Source: Coprinellus micaceus (taxonomy: Eukaryota > Basidiomycota > Agaricomycetes > Agaricales > Psathyrellaceae). Taken from it: a DNA stretch of 64,000 nt. Made by a program: the position numbers and the translations under genes. A model generated the notes under the pieces. It saw only the letters and a list, made by a program, of their open reading frames with translations. It did no database searches and was not told where the DNA came from. The stretch lies in assembly GCA_951394405.1 (NCBI GenBank), contig OX596334.1, positions 1,364,001 to 1,428,000 of the forward strand, written 5' to 3'. Numbering within the stretch: the stretch's first letter is position 1; each line of letters starts with the position of its first letter. Below, in pieces: positions 23,151 to 32,394 of the stretch.

Positions 23151-24667
23151 CTATCGGCTACGCGGATACACACTATCCTTCACAACGTCTACATGCAAGA
23201 CAGATTGTATGGATCTATGACCCTTTAGCAAAGGGTTGAAGAGCGAGCGAAGACAATCCTTGAACCCCCCAAACCCGTTCTTCGCTTCCACCTTCTCCCA
23301 TTCCCCGTCGGACATGTATCCCACAACGCGTAGGGTCTTGAGGTTCTCCCACTCATGCTTGCGAGTGAACAGACGCCGATCCAGCGAAGTCAAGAGTTGG
23401 ATGACCTTGAAGTCCATGACATGGGTGAGTCGAAGTCCGACCTCGAGACATTCGACAGTTTGACTCTGGAGGGTGTTGAGTGAGAAGGATACTTGGTCTA
23501 GTGACCACTCGGCTTCAACCCGGATGGTGACGCGTCGAAGGGCGACGAGTGAGCTCAAGCTAGCCGGGGGTGTCGTGCGATCTGCACGAGCTGTCAATGT
23601 CGTCGCACCGCGGGGCCTTCGTCCGGATAAACGGGGGACTCACTCGAGTATACAATGTCTAGATCTGTGAGCGAAGTCGAGCACAATCCGAAGGGGAAAG
23701 GCCTTCCTTCGTTTGCCGGGTTGAGATGAAGGGTCTTCAATGACCTCACATCGACAGAGCTATGTGGGCCGTATAGCCAATGAAGGAGGTTTCCCCCACT
23801 CATGTCGCAAGATAGATTTTCCACCTCGACGCTACGAATGTCTGGAGAAGGAGGAAGCCCAGTGTTGTCGTCGAGGCCTAAGAAGAAAGGGATCTCGGTC
23901 TGGCTCTTGTTGACGGGCTTGGCTTCCGAGTATTTGGTGAGGGAGAGGGATTTAAGCAGCTTCGAACCGTTGAAGCGCCGAAGAATCGGCGGAGGAAGGT
24001 TGGAAGAGAGAGTTAGATGTTCCAACGACTCGTTCCCTGCGCTGAGGAATCGAATGATTGCTTCTGGCAAACCGGCGTCCACTGTGAGGACGAGTGATGG
24101 TAGAGTTCTGGCAAAAGCCGCCTTCCGTATTGTCGATTGGTCGCCGGTATTGGCTGGGCGAACGACGAAATGGAAAGACTTCAAGTTGGGGAAGTGTTGC
24201 GACAGGAGCCAGCAGATTGCGGCCTCCTCCGTTGTGGTGGAGGTGTAGTGAATTGAGACGGTGTTGCTGCCATCTGCCTCACGTTGGCCAAGACTACGAT
24301 TCTTGATATCGGAGTTCGTCCCGACTTCGCTTCCAGCGATACCTTCCTCGAGGCGACACAACAAGGTGGACTCGATCCGGAGGCTGTTGACGAAACCGAA
24401 GTAAGAAGGATTGATCTGAAAGAGCTCCTGGAGTCCTTCTGCTGGAGTCTTGACGCTGGAGTTGGAGGCCTGTGGTGGGCACCCGCCAACAGCCGCCTTG
24501 GTGTTCTCGAAGATGAGCCTCCGGCAAGCAAGGGCGAGTGTTCGGGAGGATAAGGAAACGCTCTTGATGGTTTGAAGCCTCTCCCCGCCAGTGTAGCCAG
24601 TACCCTCTGTGAGGTAGTCTTCAAGGGTTAGGGTGAGGATGTCGTCGGGGAGTAGCTGGGAAGTCAT
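23151..24667 (-). CDS. F-box-like protein, tandem copy 2 (487 aa)
   Basis: Exons 24667-23644 and 23590-23151, joined in frame (YSTRADRTTPPA). Divergent F-box at the N-terminus (LPDDILTLTLEDYLTEGTG), then leucine-rich segments matching copy 1 throughout. The intergenic gap to copy 1 is only about 220 bases, and both face the same way, so this is a simple tandem duplication. Function as for copy 1. Confidence 0.82.
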
Positions 24668-24798
24668 TGCGAAGGGGGGGAAAGATCAGTTGCAGAGGGA
24701 GGTGAGACGTACACTTGCTTATGTATGTTACCACGGAATCTGAAAATACGTCATCAGGAGTGGGCATGAAGGTCGATGCGTATTTCGAGTTTGCCCCC

Positions 24799-25672
24799 TC
24801 AGGTCCACACCATGAGATTGCTGACGATTACACCCACACTTGCAAAAACGTACGACTCGCACAAGATGCTGGCGCTGATCAGAGCGAGAATTGGGTTCCC
24901 GTTGCTCGCCTTCACCTCCCTTCCCGAGATATGTAGATGAGCGAGGTTCAGGTCGTCTAGGGTTTGACAACCCGGTAAGTACTAACCTTCTTTAAACTCT
25001 GTGTAGAATTTACTCTCTGGGGCAGGGTAGTGTGGGTCGTTATCAAAGAACGCCTTTACGAGAAGAGATCGGGTCCCTTTGCTCACGGAGAAACCTTCGA
25101 GAGCACATCTCGGCGACCGTCCACCATGAGGTAATCTGAAAAACGCACCTGATTGAAGGCGATCAAGAAGTAGTTAAGGTAGCTCCAGTTCACCTCCGGA
25201 ACCTCAATCACTTCCCAAGACGAAGTTGTTGTCCCCTATCGAGTTTCAAGGAATGGAGCTAGGCAATCGCTTGCTCATCACCTCTCCGACTGGCCTAGGC
25301 CTTTTGGGGAGTACTGGGCCCATGTTGTGTCGGGAAGCTGCGGCGCTGGAGTAATCTTTTCCGAAGTATAGCTGGCAAAGAGCAGGTCGACGGGGAACCG
25401 AGTCTGGGATATCGATAGGCCAATATCGACAGGGACAGTAGGAACTCGGTCCATTGCATCACTAGCCCGGGGAAATAGGCACTATCTGATGGTACGGTCC
25501 TGGGCTGCTTCCCTACTTCCCAAATCTTTGGACGGGGCGAGAAAGCGAGGAATGGATCGGTGGGAGCGTCGCGGTGGTAGAACATGCACGGCTTGGAGAG
25601 AAGGGCGCCGTCTGGACGACCCCAGTCGCTGTAGATCATAATCAAGGCTTCAAATTCCTGTCGGAAGGTCAT
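24799..25672 (-). CDS. hypothetical protein, exon structure partly unresolved
   Basis: Several protein-like segments lie in order on the minus strand: 25672-25463 (MTFRQEFEALIMIYSDW), 25403 to about 25283 (FPVDLLFASYTSEKI), 25235-25149 (WEVIEVPEVNWSYLNYFLIAF), 25053-24987 (AFFDNDPHYPAPESKFYTEF) and 24956-24799 (DDLNLAHLHISGREV). Splice sites are present and most joins keep frame, but the join between the second and third segments does not, and a TGA at about 25700 separates an upstream open stretch (26017-25700) in the same frame. Either the gene is damaged or an unusual splice site is used. No family recognised. Confidence 0.4.
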
Positions 25673-26088
25673 TGCCTTGCTGGTTTTGAGTAAATAGCTT
25701 CAAGGCCATTTAAGAACCTCGACAGACGTATGCTCATGCGAAATTGCCTGCACCAATGCCTTTGTGAGGTCGGAAGGCTCATCCGCTGCGTCATCAGATA
25801 TCGAAAGGGGCACAGAATGAGAACGAGTTTGGCTTGCGGTCCGTGGTTGACCTTGCCGCATGCTTTCTCTGGAAAGAACAGCAAACGATGGTCTACTGGT
25901 GAGGATGAATTCGGGGGATGACAGGTCAGGAGCAAGACGTCTGGAGCCGTTTGGAACCTGAGGAGGAAGCGTGACGGACGTCACAGGCGCGGGGCACGTG
26001 ATGGATGTCACGCTCATCTGTGGCTGAACCGTGACTTTTGAGCTCGTTGTTCAGGACGACGACCAGGGATCGCTCCACGTCCTTCTAG

Positions 26089-29000
26089 ATGCCTACGGGC
26101 ACGCCGTACAATGCACTCGTTCTCCCATATCGCATACGAGTAGACGACTTTGGCTCTACAAACTTCACTCCGACGCCGTTATTGCACCTTCTCAGCCACA
26201 CGCACACCGACCACCTCAATGGATTGTCAGCCCGCTCGTTCGGGTACACGGTGTACTGCTCGGAGGATGCGAAGGAGATGCTGCTGAGACACGAGGTGTA
26301 TGTTGAGCGGGAGAACCGCGAGATGGATTTGAGGGCGCAGAATGTGCGGACGTACGCCCACTTGAAGATGGACCCGCTGGTCCACTCGGATGGGTCCAAG
26401 TACTATACGGGTTCGAGGGATCTTTTGGTGCGCTGAAATGTGTTTTGCTCGTGTAGTTTTTAATCCGGACTTAGAAAACGCTACCATTGAACCGCCCAAC
26501 AGAGATCGAGCTCTCAGGGAACGAGAACGTAACCGTGACCTTGCTCGACGCCAACCACTGCCCAGGGGCAGTCATGTTCCTCATCGAAGGATCCCGTGGC
26601 GCTGTTCTCCATACAGGCGACTTCCGCGCCGAGCCTTGGTTTCTCGAATCGATTACCCGAAACCCTTTTCTCCAGCCCTATCTCTACGCTGGGCGGAACG
26701 GGCGCATCAACAAGCCCCTCGAGGCGATATTCCTCGACACGGCATGCGTGCTGAGTACGACGAATGTACCCACAAAGGCGAGTGCGACGAAGGGCCTTAT
26801 CGAGATGCTGGAGCTGTTCCCTGATAGCGTGTATTTCTTTATCAACTCGTGGACATGGGGGTACGAGGACGTCTTAAAAGCTATCGCAATGGCCTTCCAG
26901 ACCGAGGCGAGTCATTTTGTTCTCGTGGAAGGATGTATCTGACCTGAAACAGATCCACACTGACAGGTACAAGCACTTGATATACCAAAACCTCCGCGAT
27001 CCCTATCTCCAGCGTATCACCACTCAAGACGCTTCCTCCACCAGATTCCACGCCTGCGAACGACTCAGCCGGTGCCAACATGTCTTAGTGGAGAACGAGC
27101 GGGGGGTGTTTACAAATGCGACGAGTGCGACAGGCAAACGCGTTGTCTACGTAAATCCCGTCACGATGGATATCGAGAGCTGGAACACGTACCTACTCCA
27201 GACCAAGGAACAGCTGCGAAACGGAGAAACCATCAACAACATCCTCGTTCCCCTCTCCCGCCACTCGCCACTCCCAGAACTGAAGGCCTTTGTCTCACTA
27301 TTCCGGCCAAAGCGGATCGTGCCAAACACTCTCGACCCCCGGCTCCATGGCCTCGACTGGGCGTGCATCGACGAAATGTTCAGTGACTGCCTTCACCCCT
27401 CATCCAAGATAGTTTCATCTATCAATATCGACAACAGGGAACTCATAGAACTGGGAGATTCTGCCACGGAAGACTGTGATGTTGCGCTCAAGAACCTCGT
27501 TGGTGAGGGAGCGGAAGTCGTAGCAGCCAAGTGGGCAGACGACGGCAAGCTTAAGAAGAAGCTGGAGGTTCTGCGATCGTTCCTCTCGCCGAAAGGTGGC
27601 TCCAGCTTAGTCGATAAGCTCCTCGGAAAACATAAAACTTCCGAGCCTGAGCCAAAATTCAAAGGGAGAGGCAAAGAGCCGATGCGGCGTAACCCCTCCA
27701 GCGGAGAGGATACCGACACCGACACCGACAGTGAAGCTGACTACGGGAGGACTGCCCATTTCTTATTTGCAAGCCAGGCGGGGATTGAGGACAAGGAGAA
27801 TAGTGTGTGGTGGGATGCGTCAAGCCAGCCGGATAGTCAAGACGTTCTCGCTGGTATGAACGGCGAGAATTCTAGTCAACTACCTGGGTCATCGCCAATG
27901 AAGCCGGGACCGTGGTCATCGGCAGGGAAAAGAGGGTCGGCGCGGAGGAAAGGACTCGGCGGGAAGGATGGCTCATTCAAATTGAACGTTCTCAACACTC
28001 CACCCTCTTCAACTCCCATCAGACCGCATCCTCCACTCAAACCGACGGGGTTCTCTCCTAGCCCTCTCGCGGGGATGTCTACCAAGGCGCCTTTGACCTC
28101 CCTGCTCAGTGGGCACACTGAACCTCTCTCGCGCACGGGTACAGGGATCTACGTTACCGCCACCCAACGCGGGTCTGGGACCCTTGCTTCGCCCATCCAA
28201 CTCAGTTCATCTCCTATCCCGGAGAAGGCGACGTTCATGCAGGATTTGCTGACCAAGGAGAACAAGGTGGATGGGTCTCTGTTGAAGGCCGCCTCTATAC
28301 CGAGGGGGAAGGACAAAGCCGTTGGAACATTGACGAAGCGGAGCAAAATCCCCTCGTCGTCGTCAGGGGTGAGCAGCACGCCTGCGCCTCGAGGGCAGAA
28401 GGAGACCACAATGAATATAATACAGGTGCCACCGCCGCGTGCCGTCGCCACCCGTGCTCTTTCCCGGTCGGGCTCAGTCATTAAAACCTCAACGTGTAAT
28501 AAGCCCTTCGGCGCCACGTCGCCTTCGTTTTCGTCGTCGTCCACCCCGTCGTCACCTCCGATACTCTCACCCGAAAAAATGGACCCAAGCCCCAAGGATG
28601 CAGAAAAGCCTTTGGCATCGGCAACTCGGGGAAAACGCACAGCCGCTCCTTCCTCCTCAACCTCGCCACAAGACGGTCCAGTGGTGAAGAAGAGGAAGTT
28701 AGATTCTGCTAAGACCCATCCCGGTCCGTCTTCTCAGCCAGGTGGTCGTCCATTACACACTCAACCACTTCCGACGTCCCCCCATCCATCTGCATCTCAA
28801 CTTCCATTTTCTCAATCCCGATCCCAATTCCGATCGAAACCTCGCCACTACGAACGCTACTCAAAGGAAAGGATCGAGTCGGAGCACAGACGGATCGTCG
28901 AAGGAGCGAGGGTAGCGCGTGCCATCCCTGAGAGGTTCACGCCCCAGTTCTACGCATTTCATTTGAATATGATCGCGAAGTACGGGCGTCCCCCGGACTA

Positions 29001-29409
29001 TATACCGTTGGAACCGCCCGCTGGGTGGACCGGGGACTTCACGACCCCACCGACTCAAACGCAACAACGAAGTTCAACCCCTGCCCCTACTGCCACACTT
29101 CTCCCGTCTACGGCCCCCATTGCAGCGACTCAAGTCCCTGGACAAGGGGCGAGATGCGTAACGGTTGGGGAGGCAGGGAGTGCTCACCAACCCGGGCCTT
29201 TGGTGGGCCGTAAGACTGAAATGATAAAATCGTTTGAACCTGTCGAGGAGGATGCCGATAGGAAGATGAATTGGGAGAGGAGTCGGCGGTTGGCGGAGAC
29301 GTTTAGGAGTGAGATGAGGCTAGGAAAGATGCCTACACTGCCGAGGTTGTTGTGCACGTCGACGGGCGAATCACAGTCGCAATCACAGTCGGAGTCGCAG
29401 CAGGAGTAG
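26089..29409 (+). CDS. Artemis/SNM1-type DNA repair nuclease (1075 aa)
   Basis: Exons 26089-26427, 26475-26906 and 26953-29409. The N-terminal 350 or so residues are a metallo-beta-lactamase/beta-CASP nuclease domain: metal ligands HTHTDH, then LLDANHCPGAVMFLIEG, LHTGDFR, and the beta-CASP segment ending KRIVPNTL. The start MPTGTPYN and overall text resemble Artemis (DCLRE1C) more than Pso2. The rest is a long disordered tail, rich in Ser/Pro/Lys, with acidic patches and a QSQSQSESQ end. Artemis-type nucleases open hairpins and trim ends in DNA double-strand break repair in the nucleus. The second intron keeps frame only with a GC donor (GAG|GCGAGT at 26907), giving FQTEIHTDRYKH, the expected family text. 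Confidence 0.9.
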
Positions 29410-29651
29410 GAGGAGGGAAGGGTAAAGGCGGCCCTTCCCAACGGCTCAACGTAGTTCATGAAGCGAAACGATAAATTATTCGTAACGATGGATTCATGTT
29501 CAGTGCAGACTGTATTTCTACCAGGACGCATTCCAGTGTAGCGCCTACATTTATTCTTATTGTTTCTATTATTACAACGGCCCATATGTATCACTACCAG
29601 GTACCAAGATCCCAAAACCATTTGAAAGTATTAGCGATCGACCACGTCGCT
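29410..29651. other. short intergenic region
   Basis: Convergent space between the nuclease gene and the 3' fragment of the split MYND gene; no gene seen. Confidence 0.4.
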
Positions 29652-29915
29652 CTACCAGGGCGGCATATCCTTCGGCGGTCGGTCAAAGCAGACCTTCATC
29701 GTGGTTGGACCAGTCCTCATAGCCCACCTGTACATCTTCAAATCAGACCCAATCGCCCTCTCGCCAACGCTGAACGCCTCTGGGTCCCCATCCCTCCTCC
29801 AAAAGATCGTAAAGCTCCGCTGCCTGTCGTACATCATCATATGGCTCGGTCGTCCTCCACCCAAACCGACTTGGAACTTGAGCAAGAACGCTTTATTCCC
29901 GTGGATGTTTTTGGG
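29652..29915 (-). pseudogene. 3' fragment of MYND gene N1, cut off by a transposon
   Basis: Minus-strand coding text beginning exactly at the target-site duplication (PKN) and continuing IHGNKAFLLKFQ, MMMYDRQRSFTIFW, LKMYRWAMRTG to a stop at 29652 (about 87 residues including PKN). This is the usual C-terminal end of a basidiomycete MYND-protein group, recalled as ...NIHG...F.VK.Q...YDRQR...KMYRWARRTGD... It has no start or promoter of its own. It continues the frame that ends at the transposon edge in the gene at 30745-31905. See the mobile element entry. Confidence 0.85.
29907..29915. repeat. target-site duplication, left copy
   Basis: GTTTTTGGG, identical to 30748-30756 at the other end of the element. 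Confidence 0.85.
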
Positions 29916-29968
29916 TAGACCGGTGACCGTGGCTCTATGGGCGAATGCTCGATAGAGCGACCGGGACA

Positions 29969-30027
29969 GCTGGGTTTAAAACCGGGGGGCGCTGGAGAGC
30001 CCTATCCCCATATGGGATTCATCCATA
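29969..30027 (+). repeat. left inner inverted repeat of the transposon
   Basis: Begins GCTGGGTTTAAAACCGGGGG; pairs with 30624-30682 over 59 bases with three mismatches. Confidence 0.9.
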
Positions 30028-30623
30028 TTAGGATATGCGCCCTCATTACTAATGCCGCCACGCGCCAGCCGGCCGACCTGCTGCGAAGGGGTCTTGCCTT
30101 TTCCCTCTTACTATGGCACCGGAGGGATGTCCTCAGGATGCAAATTCATTAAGTCTTCCTTCCCATTTATGATATGGCTTCAGGAATCAGCCCGGACTTC
30201 CTCACGAAGGCATGGCAACCGTATTCGGGCTGTCAGTGATACAGCAGGGCAAAGAGCCCTCGTACTGGGCCTGCGCGATGCTGGCATGTTATGCTGACAC
30301 GAGATGTACGAAAAGACGGGGGTATCCCATTTAATGGGAACATTTCACAGGAGGGTGCCTGCTTGGTCGTTGTTCGTTCAGCCCCCAGCTGCCCTCAGCG
30401 GCCAAACTATGCTGTGAGCGGCGTTGAGTCAGATTTTCAGCAAACTTGGCGGGTCTATCATTCTTAAACGGCGAGTATGGTTAAAAATGGGTTGCTTCTG
30501 TATTTATCTGGGGAATTTCGGCAAGCAGCACAAGAAGAATCGTCGTACGGAAGTTGGTACGGTCGATAGCAATATTACAGCCCGCCCGCCTTGCCCGCCA
30601 TCAGGTCACGAGCTCCTTCCCTC

Positions 30624-30682
30624 TATGGATGCATTCCATATGGGGATAGGCCTCTCCAGCGCCCCCCGGTTTTAAACCCAGC
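30624..30682 (-). repeat. right inner inverted repeat of the transposon
   Basis: Reverse complement of 29969-30027 with three mismatches; ends CCCCGGTTTTAAACCCAGC. Confidence 0.9.
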
Positions 30683-30744
30683 CACACCAGTCGGAGAATC
30701 GAGGATCCTCCACCCTCATCCTCATTCTCCGGCTGGTTACGAGT

Positions 30745-31905
30745 CTAGTTTTTGGGGATGTCGGGCTCGTCGCCATTTTCCCCACCAATACGAGAGGGCT
30801 CGGGAACATTCCGACGGCCTTGCCAGGACTCGTGCATGTTGAGGCGCGCGACGAACATGCCCTTGGGGAGGCCCCCCATGGGGCTGGAGGGGCTTTCCCC
30901 GAGGTTAATTTCGGTCCAAGTTCCACCTGGGAACGAGCGGCAGGCATCCTTGTGGGTTGGCCAGTCTTTCTTTTGGCATTCTACAAATCGCGCAGTCAGC
31001 TATCGGGAGAAAGGCGCCCGTCACAAGCGGCTTACCTGGGCTGCAATAGACGACCGTGAGGCACTGCGAGCATCGGCTCGCATTCTTCGTACTTCCACAC
31101 ACATCGCATCCAGGGTCCGTCGTCAACTTCCCTACCTCTTCCATGGGTACGGGCCCGAGGGGCAGTATGAGGGACAACTTCCACTTCTTCTTTGCGTATT
31201 TTTCGTTATCTTTGCCATCAGGTTCGTATTGCGGAATCACTTTCTTCGAGTTTAAGTTGAGGAGTCGGAGGAAAGAGCGTCGACCAAGCTCCGACACGGG
31301 CGCTTGACTGCGCTCGTTGGAAGGAAAGACTTCGGCGATTTGTTGGCGAAGGGCCTTGTTTGGGATTGAACGCACGACGCGGTAGCTAAGCATGAAAACC
31401 GGGGTGTCTTCGTCGACGGCGTATACGCTAAAGATCTGTAAACGCGATTTAATGGGCCTGTTCAACGAGCATGGGATTGGCTTACCCGAATGGCGATCGC
31501 CCAGTCGTCAATATCTTTGTCGGACAGGAAGATATTCTTCACGCCAGCATTGTATTGATATCCGAAGAAGAGGATGATATCCTGTAGCTCCTCCAAGGTT
31601 TGCTCGGGGGTCTTTGGCAGACCTTGTGTCATATGCCGGTCAAAGTTCCCTCTAACGCTCTGCTGCATGACCATGGTCTGCCGCATGAGTCCCTCTATAT
31701 CAGCCCACGGTTTGAACTGGCGAGGGTCGAGGAACTCGCTGTTGATGAGGTCTTCAGAACGTTGGGATGCGTTAAACCCATCCTTGAGGCGCTTTGAAAG
31801 CGCTTCGGCGGACATCTTGGAGGTTCTTGGCAAGGTAATTTTCATGGATTCGAGGACTGAAAACAGCTCCCCTTTTGAAATATAGTCCATGTCTGTGGGG
31901 GCCAT
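30745..31905 (-). CDS. MYND-type zinc-finger protein N1, truncated by transposon (351 aa)
   Basis: Exons 31905-31486, 31435-31036 and 30980-30745. The start is MAPTDMDYISKGELF. A helical region precedes a complete MYND finger split by the second intron: CDVCGSTKNASRCSQC, VVYCSP|ECQKKDWPTHKDAC. After the finger come TWTEINLG and KGMFVARLNM. The reading frame stops at PDIPKN, exactly where the transposon begins; the remaining 84 residues are at 29652-29906. Before insertion the protein would have been about 435 residues. The product still has its finger but lacks the conserved C-terminal domain, so it may be non-functional or a new shorter protein. The two exact target copies mean precise excision would restore the frame. 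Confidence 0.85.
30748..30756. repeat. target-site duplication, right copy
   Basis: GTTTTTGGG; identical to 29907-29915. On the coding strand both copies encode Pro-Lys-Asn in the same frame. Confidence 0.85.
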
Positions 31906-32394
31906 TTTGCGGGATGGTGGACAATGTCCGGTGCAGCGCCGCAGTGAGGAACGATCGGAGTTGGAATGCCTCGTGCGGCCCCTGTTACCAAGTGTGACCG
32001 TGACGCAGAGCATGTGAACGACGCGACACGCGTTGTCACGGTCACATACGGGCGCCTTTTTTGAACTCACGCGCCGCGTTGGCGCCCATGGAAGGACGCG
32101 AAGGCGACGGACATGTGAAAGGATAGAAAAGGTATGAATAGGGTTGATGTTATTATCGCTTGGATTTCTGAGCCAAACTCGTTCCATGAGGTCGGCTCGC
32201 AGTGCAAATCTAGGCACAAACGACTTTCGTCCAGAACAAGAATTATTTAATGGCCCTTGGCATGTACCGTATAGTATTCGCTTTATCCACCAGCTATCCC
32301 CGCATCCCCTCTAATCTTCAGTCCAGCGATTCTTGGCGAGCTTTCGCGTCGTTCATTGAATGCGCTCCCATGACCCGTCACAAGCTTCAGCAGA
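31906..32394. other. intergenic region
   Basis: Promoter space of N1 and 3' region of M2. Minus-strand reading frames extend upstream of the N1 ATG (to 32217) but look random. Nothing else seen. Confidence 0.4.

Larger units (their letters stand above)
29916..30747. mobile_element. 832-bp non-autonomous TIR DNA transposon (MITE-like)
   Basis: Bounded by a perfect 9-bp duplication GTTTTTGGG on both sides. Outer ends are imperfect inverted repeats (TAGACCGGTGACC and TAGACTCGTAACC read inwards). A near-perfect 59-bp inverted repeat, with three mismatches, lies inside them at 29969-30027 and 30624-30682. There is no transposase gene inside; the interior shows no coding signal. A 9-bp duplication points to a Mutator-like element, but hAT-like is not excluded. 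It sits inside the coding sequence of MYND gene N1, and its first three bases on the coding strand (TAG) form the stop codon that ends the truncated protein. Confidence 0.9.

Noticed and set aside
29969..30682. A 714-bp element bounded by the 59-bp inverted repeat
   Set aside because: No target-site duplication flanks these coordinates, whereas 29916-30747 has a perfect 9-bp duplication and a matching split protein, so the larger bounds are preferred.
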